Source of the DNA: JALVIU01 sp964462295
Lineage (GTDB): Bacteria > Atribacterota > JALVIU01
DNA length: 11,818 bases
Assembly (NCBI GenBank): GCA_964462295.1
Contig: CAYWXH010000050.1
Coordinates: forward strand, 1-11,818
Direction of reading: 5' to 3'
The notes beneath the pieces were generated by a model. The model did not search any database. It saw only the letters and a list, made by a program, of their open reading frames with translations, and had not been told where the DNA came from. Positions 1 through 6,275 of the stretch are shown in pieces (the stretch's first letter is position 1; each line of letters opens with the position of its first letter). Both the position numbers and the translations under genes were made by a program.

Positions 1-2
1 TA

Positions 3-611
3 ATATGGGAATCTGCAAGAGTGGTGGCATCCACAGGTGTAAGGAATAGGGCAACACTTGTAGGAAATATCTGTAGTGCTGTACCTTCTGCAGATTCTGC
101 CCCATCTCTTTTGGTGAGAGAAGCTATCGTAGTTATCGTAAATGGTGAGGGAGAAAGAGAAGTTCCTATTGTGGAATTTTTTAAAGGTCCAAGAAGAACA
201 GTTCTTACTCCAGGTGATATAGTGAAAGAGATAAAAGTTCCTATAATAACCCAAAAATTTGGTGGTTCCTATGTAAAATTAGGAAGATATGAAGGAGAAG
301 ATCTTGCACAAACTGGAGTAGCTACACTTGCACTGGAGGACAAAACTTACAGAGTAGCATTTTGTGCTGTTGCTCCAACACCTGTACGTGCAAAAGAGGT
401 AGAAGAATTCTTAAAAGGAAAAGAAATTACAGATGAGGTGATAGAAGAGGCGATTCCTATTGCACTAAAAGCTATATCTCCTATTTCTGATGTTAGGGCA
501 AGTAGGGAATACAGGCTCCATGCAAGTGGGGTAATCTTTAAGAGGTCCTTAAAGGCAGCCTTCTCCAGATTAAATGGAGGCGGTCCTGCTTATGGTAGGA
601 GCCTTGTTTAG
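3..611 (+). CDS. Molybdenum hydroxylase FAD-binding subunit (CoxM/XdhB-like), 5' partial
   Basis: This subunit carries FAD and passes electrons from the Fe-S subunit to the final acceptor. The reading frame is open from base 3, with codons IWESAR before the first possible internal GTG start at 21, so the true start lies upstream of the window. Seen: the motif RNRATLVGNICSAVPSAD, the family's FAD-binding segment (usually ATxGGN; here one Gly is Val), followed by the C-terminal flavoprotein domain ending in DVRASREYR, typical of CoxM C-termini. Only about 200 of the usual 280-290 residues are present. The stop codon overlaps the AGGAGG ribosome site of the next gene (610-615), so translation is tightly coupled to the Fe-S subunit. 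The substrate cannot be deduced from this subunit. Confidence 0.93.
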   Translation: MWESARVVASTGVRNRATLVGNICSAVPSADSAPSLLVREAIVVIVNGEGEREVPIVEFFKGPRRTVLTPGDIVKEIKVPIITQKFGGSYVKLGRYEGEDLAQTGVATLALEDKTYRVAFCAVAPTPVRAKEVEEFLKGKEITDEVIEEAIPIALKAISPISDVRASREYRLHASGVIFKRSLKAAFSRLNGGGPAYGRSLV

Positions 612-620
612 GAGGATTAT

Positions 621-1082
621 ATGAAAAGAGAGATAAATTTCATTCTAAATGGTGATCCTGTTAGCGTAGAAGTAGCACCAAATGAGAAACTTTTAGATGT
701 TCTTCGTGATAAATTAGGGGTTAAGAGTCCAAAGTACGGTTGTGGTAGAGGAGAGTGTGGTTCATGTACCGTGCTTTTAAATGGAAAAAGCATTAGAAGC
801 TGTATAACTTTGGCAATAGAAGTAGATGGTCAGGAGATCCTTACATTAGAAGGCTTACAGAAAAACGGTATGACAACACTTCAAAAATCCTTTGTAGAGC
901 ACAATGCTTTCCAGTGTGGATTTTGTGCACCAGGGATGACTATGACTGCAACGGAACTTCTTAATAAGAATCCACATCCAGATGAAGAAGAAATAAGAGA
1001 AGCAATAGCTGGAAACCTTTGTCGTTGTACAGGTTATGACACTATAGTTAAGGCTATTCTGGATGTTGCCGAGAAGAAGTAG
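621..1082 (+). CDS. Molybdenum hydroxylase [2Fe-2S] subunit (CoxS/XdhC-like)
   Basis: Small iron-sulfur subunit that relays electrons from the Mo cofactor to FAD in a cytoplasmic three-subunit hydroxylase. At 153 residues it has the normal family length. The N-terminal plant-ferredoxin-like domain binds one [2Fe-2S] cluster through C41, C46, C49 and C61 (YGCGRGECGSC...C). The C-terminal four-helix domain binds the second through C99, C102, C134 and C136 (QCGFC and NLCRC). All eight cluster ligands are present, so the protein should be functional. The start is set by AGGAGG at 610-615, five bases before the ATG. The gene lies between the FAD and Mo subunits, the classic M-S-L order, and its TAG overlaps the ribosome site of the next gene. 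Confidence 0.96.
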   Translation: MKREINFILNGDPVSVEVAPNEKLLDVLRDKLGVKSPKYGCGRGECGSCTVLLNGKSIRSCITLAIEVDGQEILTLEGLQKNGMTTLQKSFVEHNAFQCGFCAPGMTMTATELLNKNPHPDEEEIREAIAGNLCRCTGYDTIVKAILDVAEKK

Positions 1083-1091
1083 GAGGGAGAT

Positions 1092-3428
1092 ATGAGAGAG
1101 CTTAAATATGTTGGGAAAAATGCAGTAAGATTAGATGCTGTAGAGAAGATTACCGGTGCTGCAAAATATGTAGATGATTTAGATTTTGGTCCATCTATGT
1201 TATATGTGGCAGTGCTTGAGAGTCCTCATGCACATGCCATTATAAAGAGCATTGATACTGAAGAAGCAGAAAAGATGCCGGGTGTAAAGGCAGTAGTTTC
1301 TGGAAAAGATTATCCAGAAAAGTTTGGTCTATATCTTAAGGATAATTCTATTTTTCCTATAGATAGGGTAAGATATGTAGGACAACAGGTAGCAGCAGTA
1401 ATTGCTACATCACAGGAGGCAGCAGAAGAGGCACTTACAAAGATAAAGGTAGAATATGAGCCACTTCCTATTATCCAAAATGCACTTGATGCAATAAAGG
1501 AAGATGCCCCGCTTATTCATCCAGATCTTGGAAATTATGAAGTTGTTCCATGGCTTAATCCTCAGCCGGGTACAAATATCGGGCACTTAAGGAAAATTAG
1601 GAAGGGCGATGTTGAAGAAGGATTTAAAGAAGCTGATTATGTATTAGAAGATTGGTATCATGTACCACATGTAGTACATGCACCAATTGAAACACATATA
1701 TCTGTGGCGCTTTATACCTATGATGGAAGGCTTACTCTTTGGAATTCTACTCAATCTCCGCATACTCAGAGAAATATACTTGCACACTCCTTAGGAATTC
1801 CACATAAAAATGTACGGGTTATAGCCCCATATATTGGCGGAGGATTTGGAGGAAAAGCAGGCATTAATATGGAAGTTATCGCAGCAGTTGCTGCGCTCAA
1901 AGTTCAGGGACACCCTGTAAAACTTCGTTGGACAAGGAGACAGGAGTTTTATAATTCTTCTCAGAGACAGGAACTTTATGCACGCATAAAGATGGGTGTG
2001 AAAAAGGATGGAAAGATCGTAGCATTAAAACATGAGATGTTCTGGGATGTAGGCGCATCTGCAGAGTATGGCTCTAATGTTGTTAATGCTACAGGATTTT
2101 CCGCAACAGGTCCATACTATGTTCCCAATGTCCATATAGATTCCTATGCAATATATACAAATAGGCCTCCATGTGGTGCATACAGGGGATTTGGTTATTC
2201 TGAGTTCCATTTTGGCTTAGAAAGTCATATGGATAGAGTGGCAAAGGCTATAGGAATGGATCCAGTAGAGTTTAGAAAGATAAATGCGATCAAAAAAGGT
2301 GACCCTGTTGCATATGGTGTACCTATGGGACCAACTGGTATACAGGAGTGTATCGATAAGGTAGCAGAAACTATAGAATGGGGGAAAGAATCAAAGACAG
2401 ATGATCCTAATAAGATTCGCGCAAAGGGATTTGCAGCTGTTTGGAAGGCACCTGCTATGCCACCTAACGAATCATCCGCTGCATTTATCAAATTTAGTGA
2501 AGATGGGAGTATTAATATCTTGGTATCTGGAATGGAACTTGGTCAAGGTTTCCTGACTGCTATGGCAAAAATTGCTGCAGAAGAGCTCTCTTTACCCCTT
2601 GAGAAGATAAGAGTAGAGCTCCCAGACACAGATAGGAATCCTTATGAATGGCAGACAGTGGCAAGCCATGTTACATGGAGTTGTGGTAATGCTGTAAGAC
2701 GTGCAGCAGTGGATGCAAAAAATCAGATATTAGAGACCGTTGCTCGTGGCTATAATATAGAAAAGGAAAATCTCTATCTTGAAGATGGTAAAGTAAAGTG
2801 TTATACAGACCCAGAATTTGAGTTGCCATATGAGGATTTTGTAATTACAGGAATAGAGACAGAGCACCATACCTTTGTAGGTGGCCCGATCATGGGACAC
2901 GGTATGTTTATGCCTGAATTTACATCAGCACAGGTTGATCCTGAGACAGGACAAGGTGGACATCCAAATGTTCATTATACTACAGGGGCAGGTGCTGTAG
3001 AGATAGAGATAGATAAAGAACTTGGAAGGGTTAAGGTAATAAAGATGGCAGAGGCATTTGATGCAGGAAAAGCAATTAATCCAGACCTCGTAAACGGCCA
3101 AATCGTTGGTGGATTTGTTCAAGGATTGGGTACTGCACTTTGGGAAGAGGTAAAATTTGATGATAAGGGGAGAATACTTAATCCTAACTTTACAGACTAC
3201 AAAATTCCAACAGCACTTGATGTCCCAAGGGATGTAAATCCTATCATAGTAGAGGTTCCACAACCAGATGGACCATTTGGGGCAAGGGGTATTGCAGAAC
3301 ATACTATGATTCCTGTGATGCCAGCTATTGCTAATGCAGTAGAGAATGCACTTGGTATAAGAATTAAGGAGCCACCAATCACCCCTGAGAAGATTATAAA
3401 TGCCTTAAGAGAAAAAGAAGGTAAATAG
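1092..3428 (+). CDS. Molybdenum hydroxylase large, molybdopterin-binding subunit (CoxL/XdhA-like)
   Basis: Catalytic subunit that binds the molybdopterin cytosine dinucleotide cofactor and hydroxylates the substrate. At 778 residues it is full length. Seen: an N-terminal domain opening GKNAVRLDAVEKITGAAKY, the cofactor-binding glycine motif GGGFGG at 249-254, the active-site loop CGAYRGFG at 361-368, and the probable catalytic Glu736 in GARGIAEH. Form I CO dehydrogenases carry AYRCSFR with the selenylated/copper-binding Cys at this loop; here the residue after AYR is Gly, so a CO dehydrogenase is unlikely. The family also covers xanthine, nicotinate, aldehyde and aromatic-CoA hydroxylases, and the sequence does not decide among them. 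AGGAGG at 1081-1086 fixes the ATG start. No maturation gene (XdhC/CoxF- or MocA-like) follows; any would lie upstream. A strong terminator lies 17 bases after the stop. Confidence 0.95.
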   Translation: MRELKYVGKNAVRLDAVEKITGAAKYVDDLDFGPSMLYVAVLESPHAHAIIKSIDTEEAEKMPGVKAVVSGKDYPEKFGLYLKDNSIFPIDRVRYVGQQVAAVIATSQEAAEEALTKIKVEYEPLPIIQNALDAIKEDAPLIHPDLGNYEVVPWLNPQPGTNIGHLRKIRKGDVEEGFKEADYVLEDWYHVPHVVHAPIETHISVALYTYDGRLTLWNSTQSPHTQRNILAHSLGIPHKNVRVIAPYIGGGFGGKAGINMEVIAAVAALKVQGHPVKLRWTRRQEFYNSSQRQELYARIKMGVKKDGKIVALKHEMFWDVGASAEYGSNVVNATGFSATGPYYVPNVHIDSYAIYTNRPPCGAYRGFGYSEFHFGLESHMDRVAKAIGMDPVEFRKINAIKKGDPVAYGVPMGPTGIQECIDKVAETIEWGKESKTDDPNKIRAKGFAAVWKAPAMPPNESSAAFIKFSEDGSINILVSGMELGQGFLTAMAKIAAEELSLPLEKIRVELPDTDRNPYEWQTVASHVTWSCGNAVRRAAVDAKNQILETVARGYNIEKENLYLEDGKVKCYTDPEFELPYEDFVITGIETEHHTFVGGPIMGHGMFMPEFTSAQVDPETGQGGHPNVHYTTGAGAVEIEIDKELGRVKVIKMAEAFDAGKAINPDLVNGQIVGGFVQGLGTALWEEVKFDDKGRILNPNFTDYKIPTALDVPRDVNPIIVEVPQPDGPFGARGIAEHTMIPVMPAIANAVENALGIRIKEPPITPEKIINALREKEGK

Positions 3429-3445
3429 CACCCCCTTCTTTTTTC

Positions 3446-3478
3446 AAAAAGGAAGGCCATTTTGGCCTTCCTTTTTTT
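3446..3478 (+). terminator. Intrinsic terminator of the molybdenum hydroxylase operon
   Basis: A perfect 14-bp inverted repeat (3446-3459 with 3463-3476, core GGAAGGCC/GGCCTTCC) has a three-base loop and ends in a run of seven T. The A-rich left arm pairs with the T tract, so the hairpin could also work on the opposite strand. It starts 17 bases after the hydroxylase stop codon. Confidence 0.93.
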
Positions 3479-3554
3479 ATTCCCCTGGATTTTGAGTGTA
3501 TCCAGAATTTTATTGACCGATCAAGAATAGAGCTTTTTGATGATTTGGATAAAA

Positions 3555-3654
3555 NNNNNNNNNNNNNNNNNNNNNNNNNNNNNNNNNNNNNNNNNNNNNN
3601 NNNNNNNNNNNNNNNNNNNNNNNNNNNNNNNNNNNNNNNNNNNNNNNNNNNNNN
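3555..3654. other. Scaffold gap (100 N)
   Basis: Exactly 100 consecutive N, the usual placeholder for a gap of unknown size. Linkage of the hydroxylase operon to everything from 3655 onward therefore rests on scaffolding, not on read sequence. The 76 bases between the terminator and the gap (3479-3554) hold no recognisable gene. They contain a short inverted repeat (CTGGAT 3485-3490 with ATCCAG 3500-3505) and a frame that stays open into the gap. The -35 region of the methyltransferase promoter would fall inside the N. Confidence 0.97.
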
Positions 3655-3669
3655 GATTTTAATTTATGT

Positions 3670-3675
3670 TATAAT
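3670..3675 (+). promoter_or_regulatory. -10 box of a probable leaderless promoter for the methyltransferase
   Basis: A perfect TATAAT ends six bases before the ATG at 3682, so transcription should begin at or next to the start codon. No Shine-Dalgarno sequence lies between the gap and the ATG. With a 17-bp spacer the -35 box would be at 3647-3652, inside the N run, so the promoter is only half visible. Confidence 0.55.
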
Positions 3676-3681
3676 AAAACT

Positions 3682-4257
3682 ATGGATGATAGGGATATAT
3701 GGTTTAGTGAATATGCTAAAATATGGATAGAAAAGATGGACATAAGGGGTGGGGAGATAGTCCTTGACTTTGGCGCAGGAGAAGGCTATTATACCATACC
3801 TTTAGCAAGGGCAGTAGGTCCTGAAGGTAGAGTATATGTATATGAAAAAGACCCTTATGCAATCCAAAAGATAAAAAGAGAAAAAGAAAAGTTAAAACTT
3901 AAAAATATAGAGATAGTAAGGTTTAAAAACAATAGATTGTTTCCTTTTAAAGGCGAAGTTTTTGATATTATACTTTTTTATGATGTACTTCATTCTTATT
4001 ATTTTACAGAGATAGAGAGGAAAGATTTACTTATACAGGCCCATGCTTCTCTAAAGAAAAGTGGGGTTTTATCTGTCTTCCCTAAACATGTAATAGAAGA
4101 TGAATTCATATCATGTGCAAGAGAGAGTGGATTTTCCCTAGTCAATAGGTTTTCTCTGACATTACTCCATTATGGATTTTTAGAAAAAGGTATAATCTTA
4201 AATTTTAAAAAAATAGATAAAGCCCTACCGAAGGGCAGGGCTTTTGGAGATATTTAA
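3682..4257 (+). CDS. Class I SAM-dependent methyltransferase, target unknown
   Basis: Small cytoplasmic methyltransferase of 191 residues with a single Rossmann-like domain. Seen: motif I VLDFGAGEGYYT at 27-38 (SAM binding), an acidic residue ending strand 2 (E55 in VYVYEKDP), and motif IV FDIILFYDVLHS near 94-104. It resembles the broad UbiE/Methyltransf_11 type, but no target-specific domain is visible, so the substrate is unknown. It has only one cysteine (C145), which argues against an ArsM-type arsenite methyltransferase despite the neighbouring arsenate reductase gene. No ribosome site precedes the ATG; a TATAAT six bases upstream suggests a leaderless mRNA. The last dozen codons (KALPKGRAFGDI) lie in a hairpin that acts as the terminator of the convergent operon, and its stop overlaps the arsC-like stop by two bases. 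Confidence 0.85.
   Translation: MDDRDIWFSEYAKIWIEKMDIRGGEIVLDFGAGEGYYTIPLARAVGPEGRVYVYEKDPYAIQKIKREKEKLKLKNIEIVRFKNNRLFPFKGEVFDIILFYDVLHSYYFTEIERKDLLIQAHASLKKSGVLSVFPKHVIEDEFISCARESGFSLVNRFSLTLLHYGFLEKGIILNFKKIDKALPKGRAFGDI
4219..4244 (-). terminator. Terminator of the SDR-peroxiredoxin-arsenate reductase operon, inside the methyltransferase coding sequence
   Basis: An 8-bp inverted repeat (4219-4226 AAAGCCCT with 4237-4244 AGGGCTTT) sits just after the arsC-like stop codon when read on the minus strand. It is followed there by ATCTATTTTTTT, a good U-tract. On the plus strand only four T follow, so termination should be weaker. The right arm holds a tandem AGGGCAGGGC, so the left GCCCT can pair with either copy (4232-4236 or 4237-4241), giving two alternative hairpins. 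Confidence 0.7.
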
Positions 4258-4715
4258 GGCCTTACCGTAAAGATTTGACCTATATTTTCTAATTTGGGCT
4301 CTTTTTCATCTTTAAAGTTTTCTATAAGCCAATCCTTTATTTCATCTCGTATCCTTCTAAAGGCCTTTAATTTTTCCTCATCTTCACCTTCTATGCTTGA
4401 GGGATCTTCAAAGCTTCTATGTATATAGGCTTTACCTCCAGGAAAATAAGGGCAATGCTCTTTTGCATGGTCACATACTGTTATTATAAAATCAAACTCT
4501 TCTCCTAAAAATTCATTTGCATGTTTTGAGTAGTGATGACTTATATCTATCCCGAGTTCCTTCATTGCTAAGATAGCAAAAGGGTTTACTCTTGACACCT
4601 CAACCCCTGCGCTTTTTGCAATATATCTGTCTCCAAAATAGTAATTCATAAGTCCCTCTGCCATCTGAGAACGGGCGGAATTGTGCGTACACAAAAAAAG
4701 TACCTTTTTTTTCAT
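4254..4715 (-). CDS. arsC: Arsenate reductase, thioredoxin-dependent (LMW tyrosine phosphatase fold)
   Basis: Reduces arsenate to arsenite in the cytoplasm, with electrons finally supplied by thioredoxin. The protein has 153 residues. Seen: the P-loop C9-THNSA-R15 (C-x5-R), followed by SQMAEG; the downstream redox cysteines C81 and C88 in CDHAKEHCP, as in Staphylococcus aureus ArsC (C82, C89); and the general acid D104 in EDPS. The full Cys triad favours arsenate reductase over a plain low-molecular-weight tyrosine phosphatase. The C-terminus is about 20 residues longer than the roughly 130-residue classical form. The ATG abuts the TAG of the peroxiredoxin gene with no spacer, and AAGGAG (4730-4725) lies inside that gene's last codons, so the two are translationally coupled. 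No arsenite pump or ArsR regulator is in the window, so an arsenic role is likely biochemically but lacks context. Confidence 0.87.
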   Translation of the reverse strand: MKKKVLFLCTHNSARSQMAEGLMNYYFGDRYIAKSAGVEVSRVNPFAILAMKELGIDISHHYSKHANEFLGEEFDFIITVCDHAKEHCPYFPGGKAYIHRSFEDPSSIEGEDEEKLKAFRRIRDEIKDWLIENFKDEKEPKLENIGQIFTVRP

Positions 4716-5189
4716 CTATTTAAGCTCCTTCAATTTTTCTAATACCGCATCTACATGACCAGCCACTTTTACCTTTGGCCAAATGTATGCGATTTTTCCT
4801 TCTGGATTAATAAGATATGTGGAACGGACTACCCCCATATATTCTCGACCATACATTTTTTTGAGTTGCCATGCCCCATACTCTTCGAGTACTTTATGCT
4901 CTTGGTCGCTTAAAAGTGTGATAGTAAGTCCTTTTTTCTCTATGAAATTTCTATGGCTCTTTGGTGAGTCAGGACTTACCCCTAAGATAACAGCACCAAG
5001 CTTTTCAAATTCTTCCTTTTTTTCTGTAAATCCTATTGCCTCTTTTGTACATCCTGATGTATTATCCTTAGGGTAAAAGTAAAGCACTACCCACTTTCCT
5101 TTAAAATCAGAAAGACAAATTTTTTCCTCGTCTTGATTAGGTAGGCAAAATAGAGGTGCCTTATCTCCTATTTTTAGTTTCTCTCCCAT
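4716..5189 (-). CDS. bcp: Peroxiredoxin, Bcp/PrxQ type
   Basis: Thiol peroxidase that reduces hydrogen peroxide and organic peroxides, normally recycled by thioredoxin. The 157 residues match the family length. Seen: GDKAPLF at the N-terminus and the peroxidatic site DNTSGCTKE with C47. The resolving cysteine that many Bcp proteins have five residues later is Ile52 here, and the alternative position on helix 3 is also Ile (I83 in HRNFIEKKG). The only other cysteines are C15 and C25. The protein may therefore work as a 1-Cys enzyme or use an unusual partner. AAGGAG before the ATG supports the start. It follows the SDR gene by 26 bases and abuts the arsenate reductase gene, forming a three-gene operon. 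Confidence 0.92.
   Translation of the reverse strand: MGEKLKIGDKAPLFCLPNQDEEKICLSDFKGKWVVLYFYPKDNTSGCTKEAIGFTEKKEEFEKLGAVILGVSPDSPKSHRNFIEKKGLTITLLSDQEHKVLEEYGAWQLKKMYGREYMGVVRSTYLINPEGKIAYIWPKVKVAGHVDAVLEKLKELK
4725..4730 (-). promoter_or_regulatory. Ribosome site of arsC inside the peroxiredoxin gene
   Basis: AAGGAG on the minus strand, nine bases before the arsC-like ATG, is formed by Lys-Glu codons near the peroxiredoxin C-terminus. Together with the directly abutting stop and start codons it points to translational coupling. Confidence 0.75.
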
Positions 5190-5215
5190 AATTTTCTCCT
5201 TTCTTGATGAAAGTT

Positions 5216-6217
5216 TTATCTTTCTAAAATAACATTTCCATTATTTTTCTTTCCCAAAACCCAATCAATGGCATCTTTTATGCTTTCCTTTATAGGTCTT
5301 GTTTTATAACCAAGTTCTTTTTGAGCCTTTTTTGAGCTTATATTAGAATTTGACATAAGTACATCTATTGCATAAGGCGTAAAGACAGCCTTTCTTCGAG
5401 TTATTTTGTAGTATATAATAGCAAGATATGAAAGGAGTTTTGCTAAAGTTGGAGGAATATGAAATTTTGGTGCTTTAATACCCGTATACTTTTCTAATAT
5501 AGAAAAAAGGTCTTTTACTGTTATCTTTTCCCCAGATAGTATATAGATCTCTCCTTTTTTCCCTCTTTTCCATGCAAGTACATGACCTTCTACTACATCT
5601 CTTACATCTACAAAATCATATGCTCCTCTTATATATGCGCCAATTCTTTTTTTAGAATATTCCGATATAAGCTCTGCAATTTCTGATTTTTTATAATCAT
5701 ATGGTCCGATGACCCCAGTGGGGCATACAACTACTGCATCAAGTCCTTTATCTATTCCATCCATTATTGCAAGAGTTGCAAGTGCCTTGGTTTTTCCATA
5801 TTCTCCCACTGCCTTATCGGGATCTATTTTTATATGCTCGTCTATTATCTTATCCTTTGGAAGATCAGGAAATGCATGAATAGAGCTTGTATATATAAGT
5901 CTCTTTACATTATTTGCAAGAGATGCATCTACAATATTTTTTGTTCCCCTTACATTTACATCATACATGATTTTTTCTTTTCCCGGGGTTATAGAAATTA
6001 TGCCAGCCAAATGAAAGACATAATCTATCCCTTTCAAAGCCTTATCTACATCATTATAATTTCTGATATCTCCTACTTTTATCTCTATATTGAGTCCATC
6101 AAATGGGGCAACTTTTTCAGATGGAGGTATAAAAACTCGTACCTTCTCTCCTAATTCTAAAAGCCTTCTTACAAGCACATTCCCTATATGGCCTGTGGCA
6201 CCAGTTACCAAAATCAT
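5216..6217 (-). CDS. NAD(P)-dependent epimerase/reductase, extended SDR family (dihydroflavonol reductase/HpnA-like)
   Basis: Cytoplasmic oxidoreductase of the extended short-chain dehydrogenase family, 333 residues, normal length. Seen: the dinucleotide-binding motif TGATGHIG at 5-12, an acidic pair in GDIRN at 49-53, HLAG at 69-72, the active-site serine region YTSS at 109-112, and the catalytic YxxxK as Y140-GKT-K144. The substrate-binding half contains PTGVIGPYD and FVDVRDVVEGH, typical of dihydroflavonol-4-reductase-like or hopanoid-associated epimerase proteins. The substrate (sugar nucleotide, sterol-like or other ketone) cannot be read from sequence. AGGAGG precedes the ATG by a suitable distance, and a near-consensus promoter lies upstream at 6247-6275. 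It is the first gene of an operon with the peroxiredoxin and arsenate reductase genes; a functional link to them is not evident. Confidence 0.88.
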   Translation of the reverse strand: MILVTGATGHIGNVLVRRLLELGEKVRVFIPPSEKVAPFDGLNIEIKVGDIRNYNDVDKALKGIDYVFHLAGIISITPGKEKIMYDVNVRGTKNIVDASLANNVKRLIYTSSIHAFPDLPKDKIIDEHIKIDPDKAVGEYGKTKALATLAIMDGIDKGLDAVVVCPTGVIGPYDYKKSEIAELISEYSKKRIGAYIRGAYDFVDVRDVVEGHVLAWKRGKKGEIYILSGEKITVKDLFSILEKYTGIKAPKFHIPPTLAKLLSYLAIIYYKITRRKAVFTPYAIDVLMSNSNISSKKAQKELGYKTRPIKESIKDAIDWVLGKKNNGNVILER

Positions 6218-6246
6218 ACCTATCCCCTCCTATTTAAACTGTACTT

Positions 6247-6275
6247 ATTATACATCTTTATATAAATATTTTCAA
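6247..6275 (-). promoter_or_regulatory. Sigma70-type promoter of the SDR-bcp-arsC operon
   Basis: On the minus strand, -35 TTGAAA (6275-6270), a 17-bp spacer and a perfect -10 TATAAT (6252-6247). This predicts a start near 6240 and a leader of about 23 bases that contains the AGGAGG site. The -35 box includes the TGA stop codon of the upstream transporter gene, so the two same-strand genes form separate transcription units, possibly with read-through. Confidence 0.82.

Noticed and set aside
1659..1680. Near-palindrome of about 22 bases (CATGTAC...GTACATG) that could be an operator
   Set aside because: It lies in the middle of the molybdopterin subunit gene and is explained by the repeated His-Val codons of HVPHVVHA; two positions do not pair.
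1092..3428. Naming the large subunit coxL (aerobic CO dehydrogenase)
   Set aside because: The AYRCSFR loop is replaced by AYRGFG, so the CO-oxidising active site is absent.
2925..3460. Overlapping minus-strand frames at the end of the molybdopterin subunit gene
   Set aside because: They are antisense to conserved catalytic sequence, including Glu736, and one runs through the terminator hairpin.
3545..3730. An open frame reading through the N run
   Set aside because: It exists only because N codons are counted as open, and it overlaps the start of the methyltransferase in another frame.
3682..4257. Possible arsenite methyltransferase (ArsM), given the neighbouring arsenate reductase
   Set aside because: ArsM enzymes need several conserved cysteines; this protein has only C145 and lacks the ArsM C-terminal region. 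The genes are also convergent, not co-transcribed.
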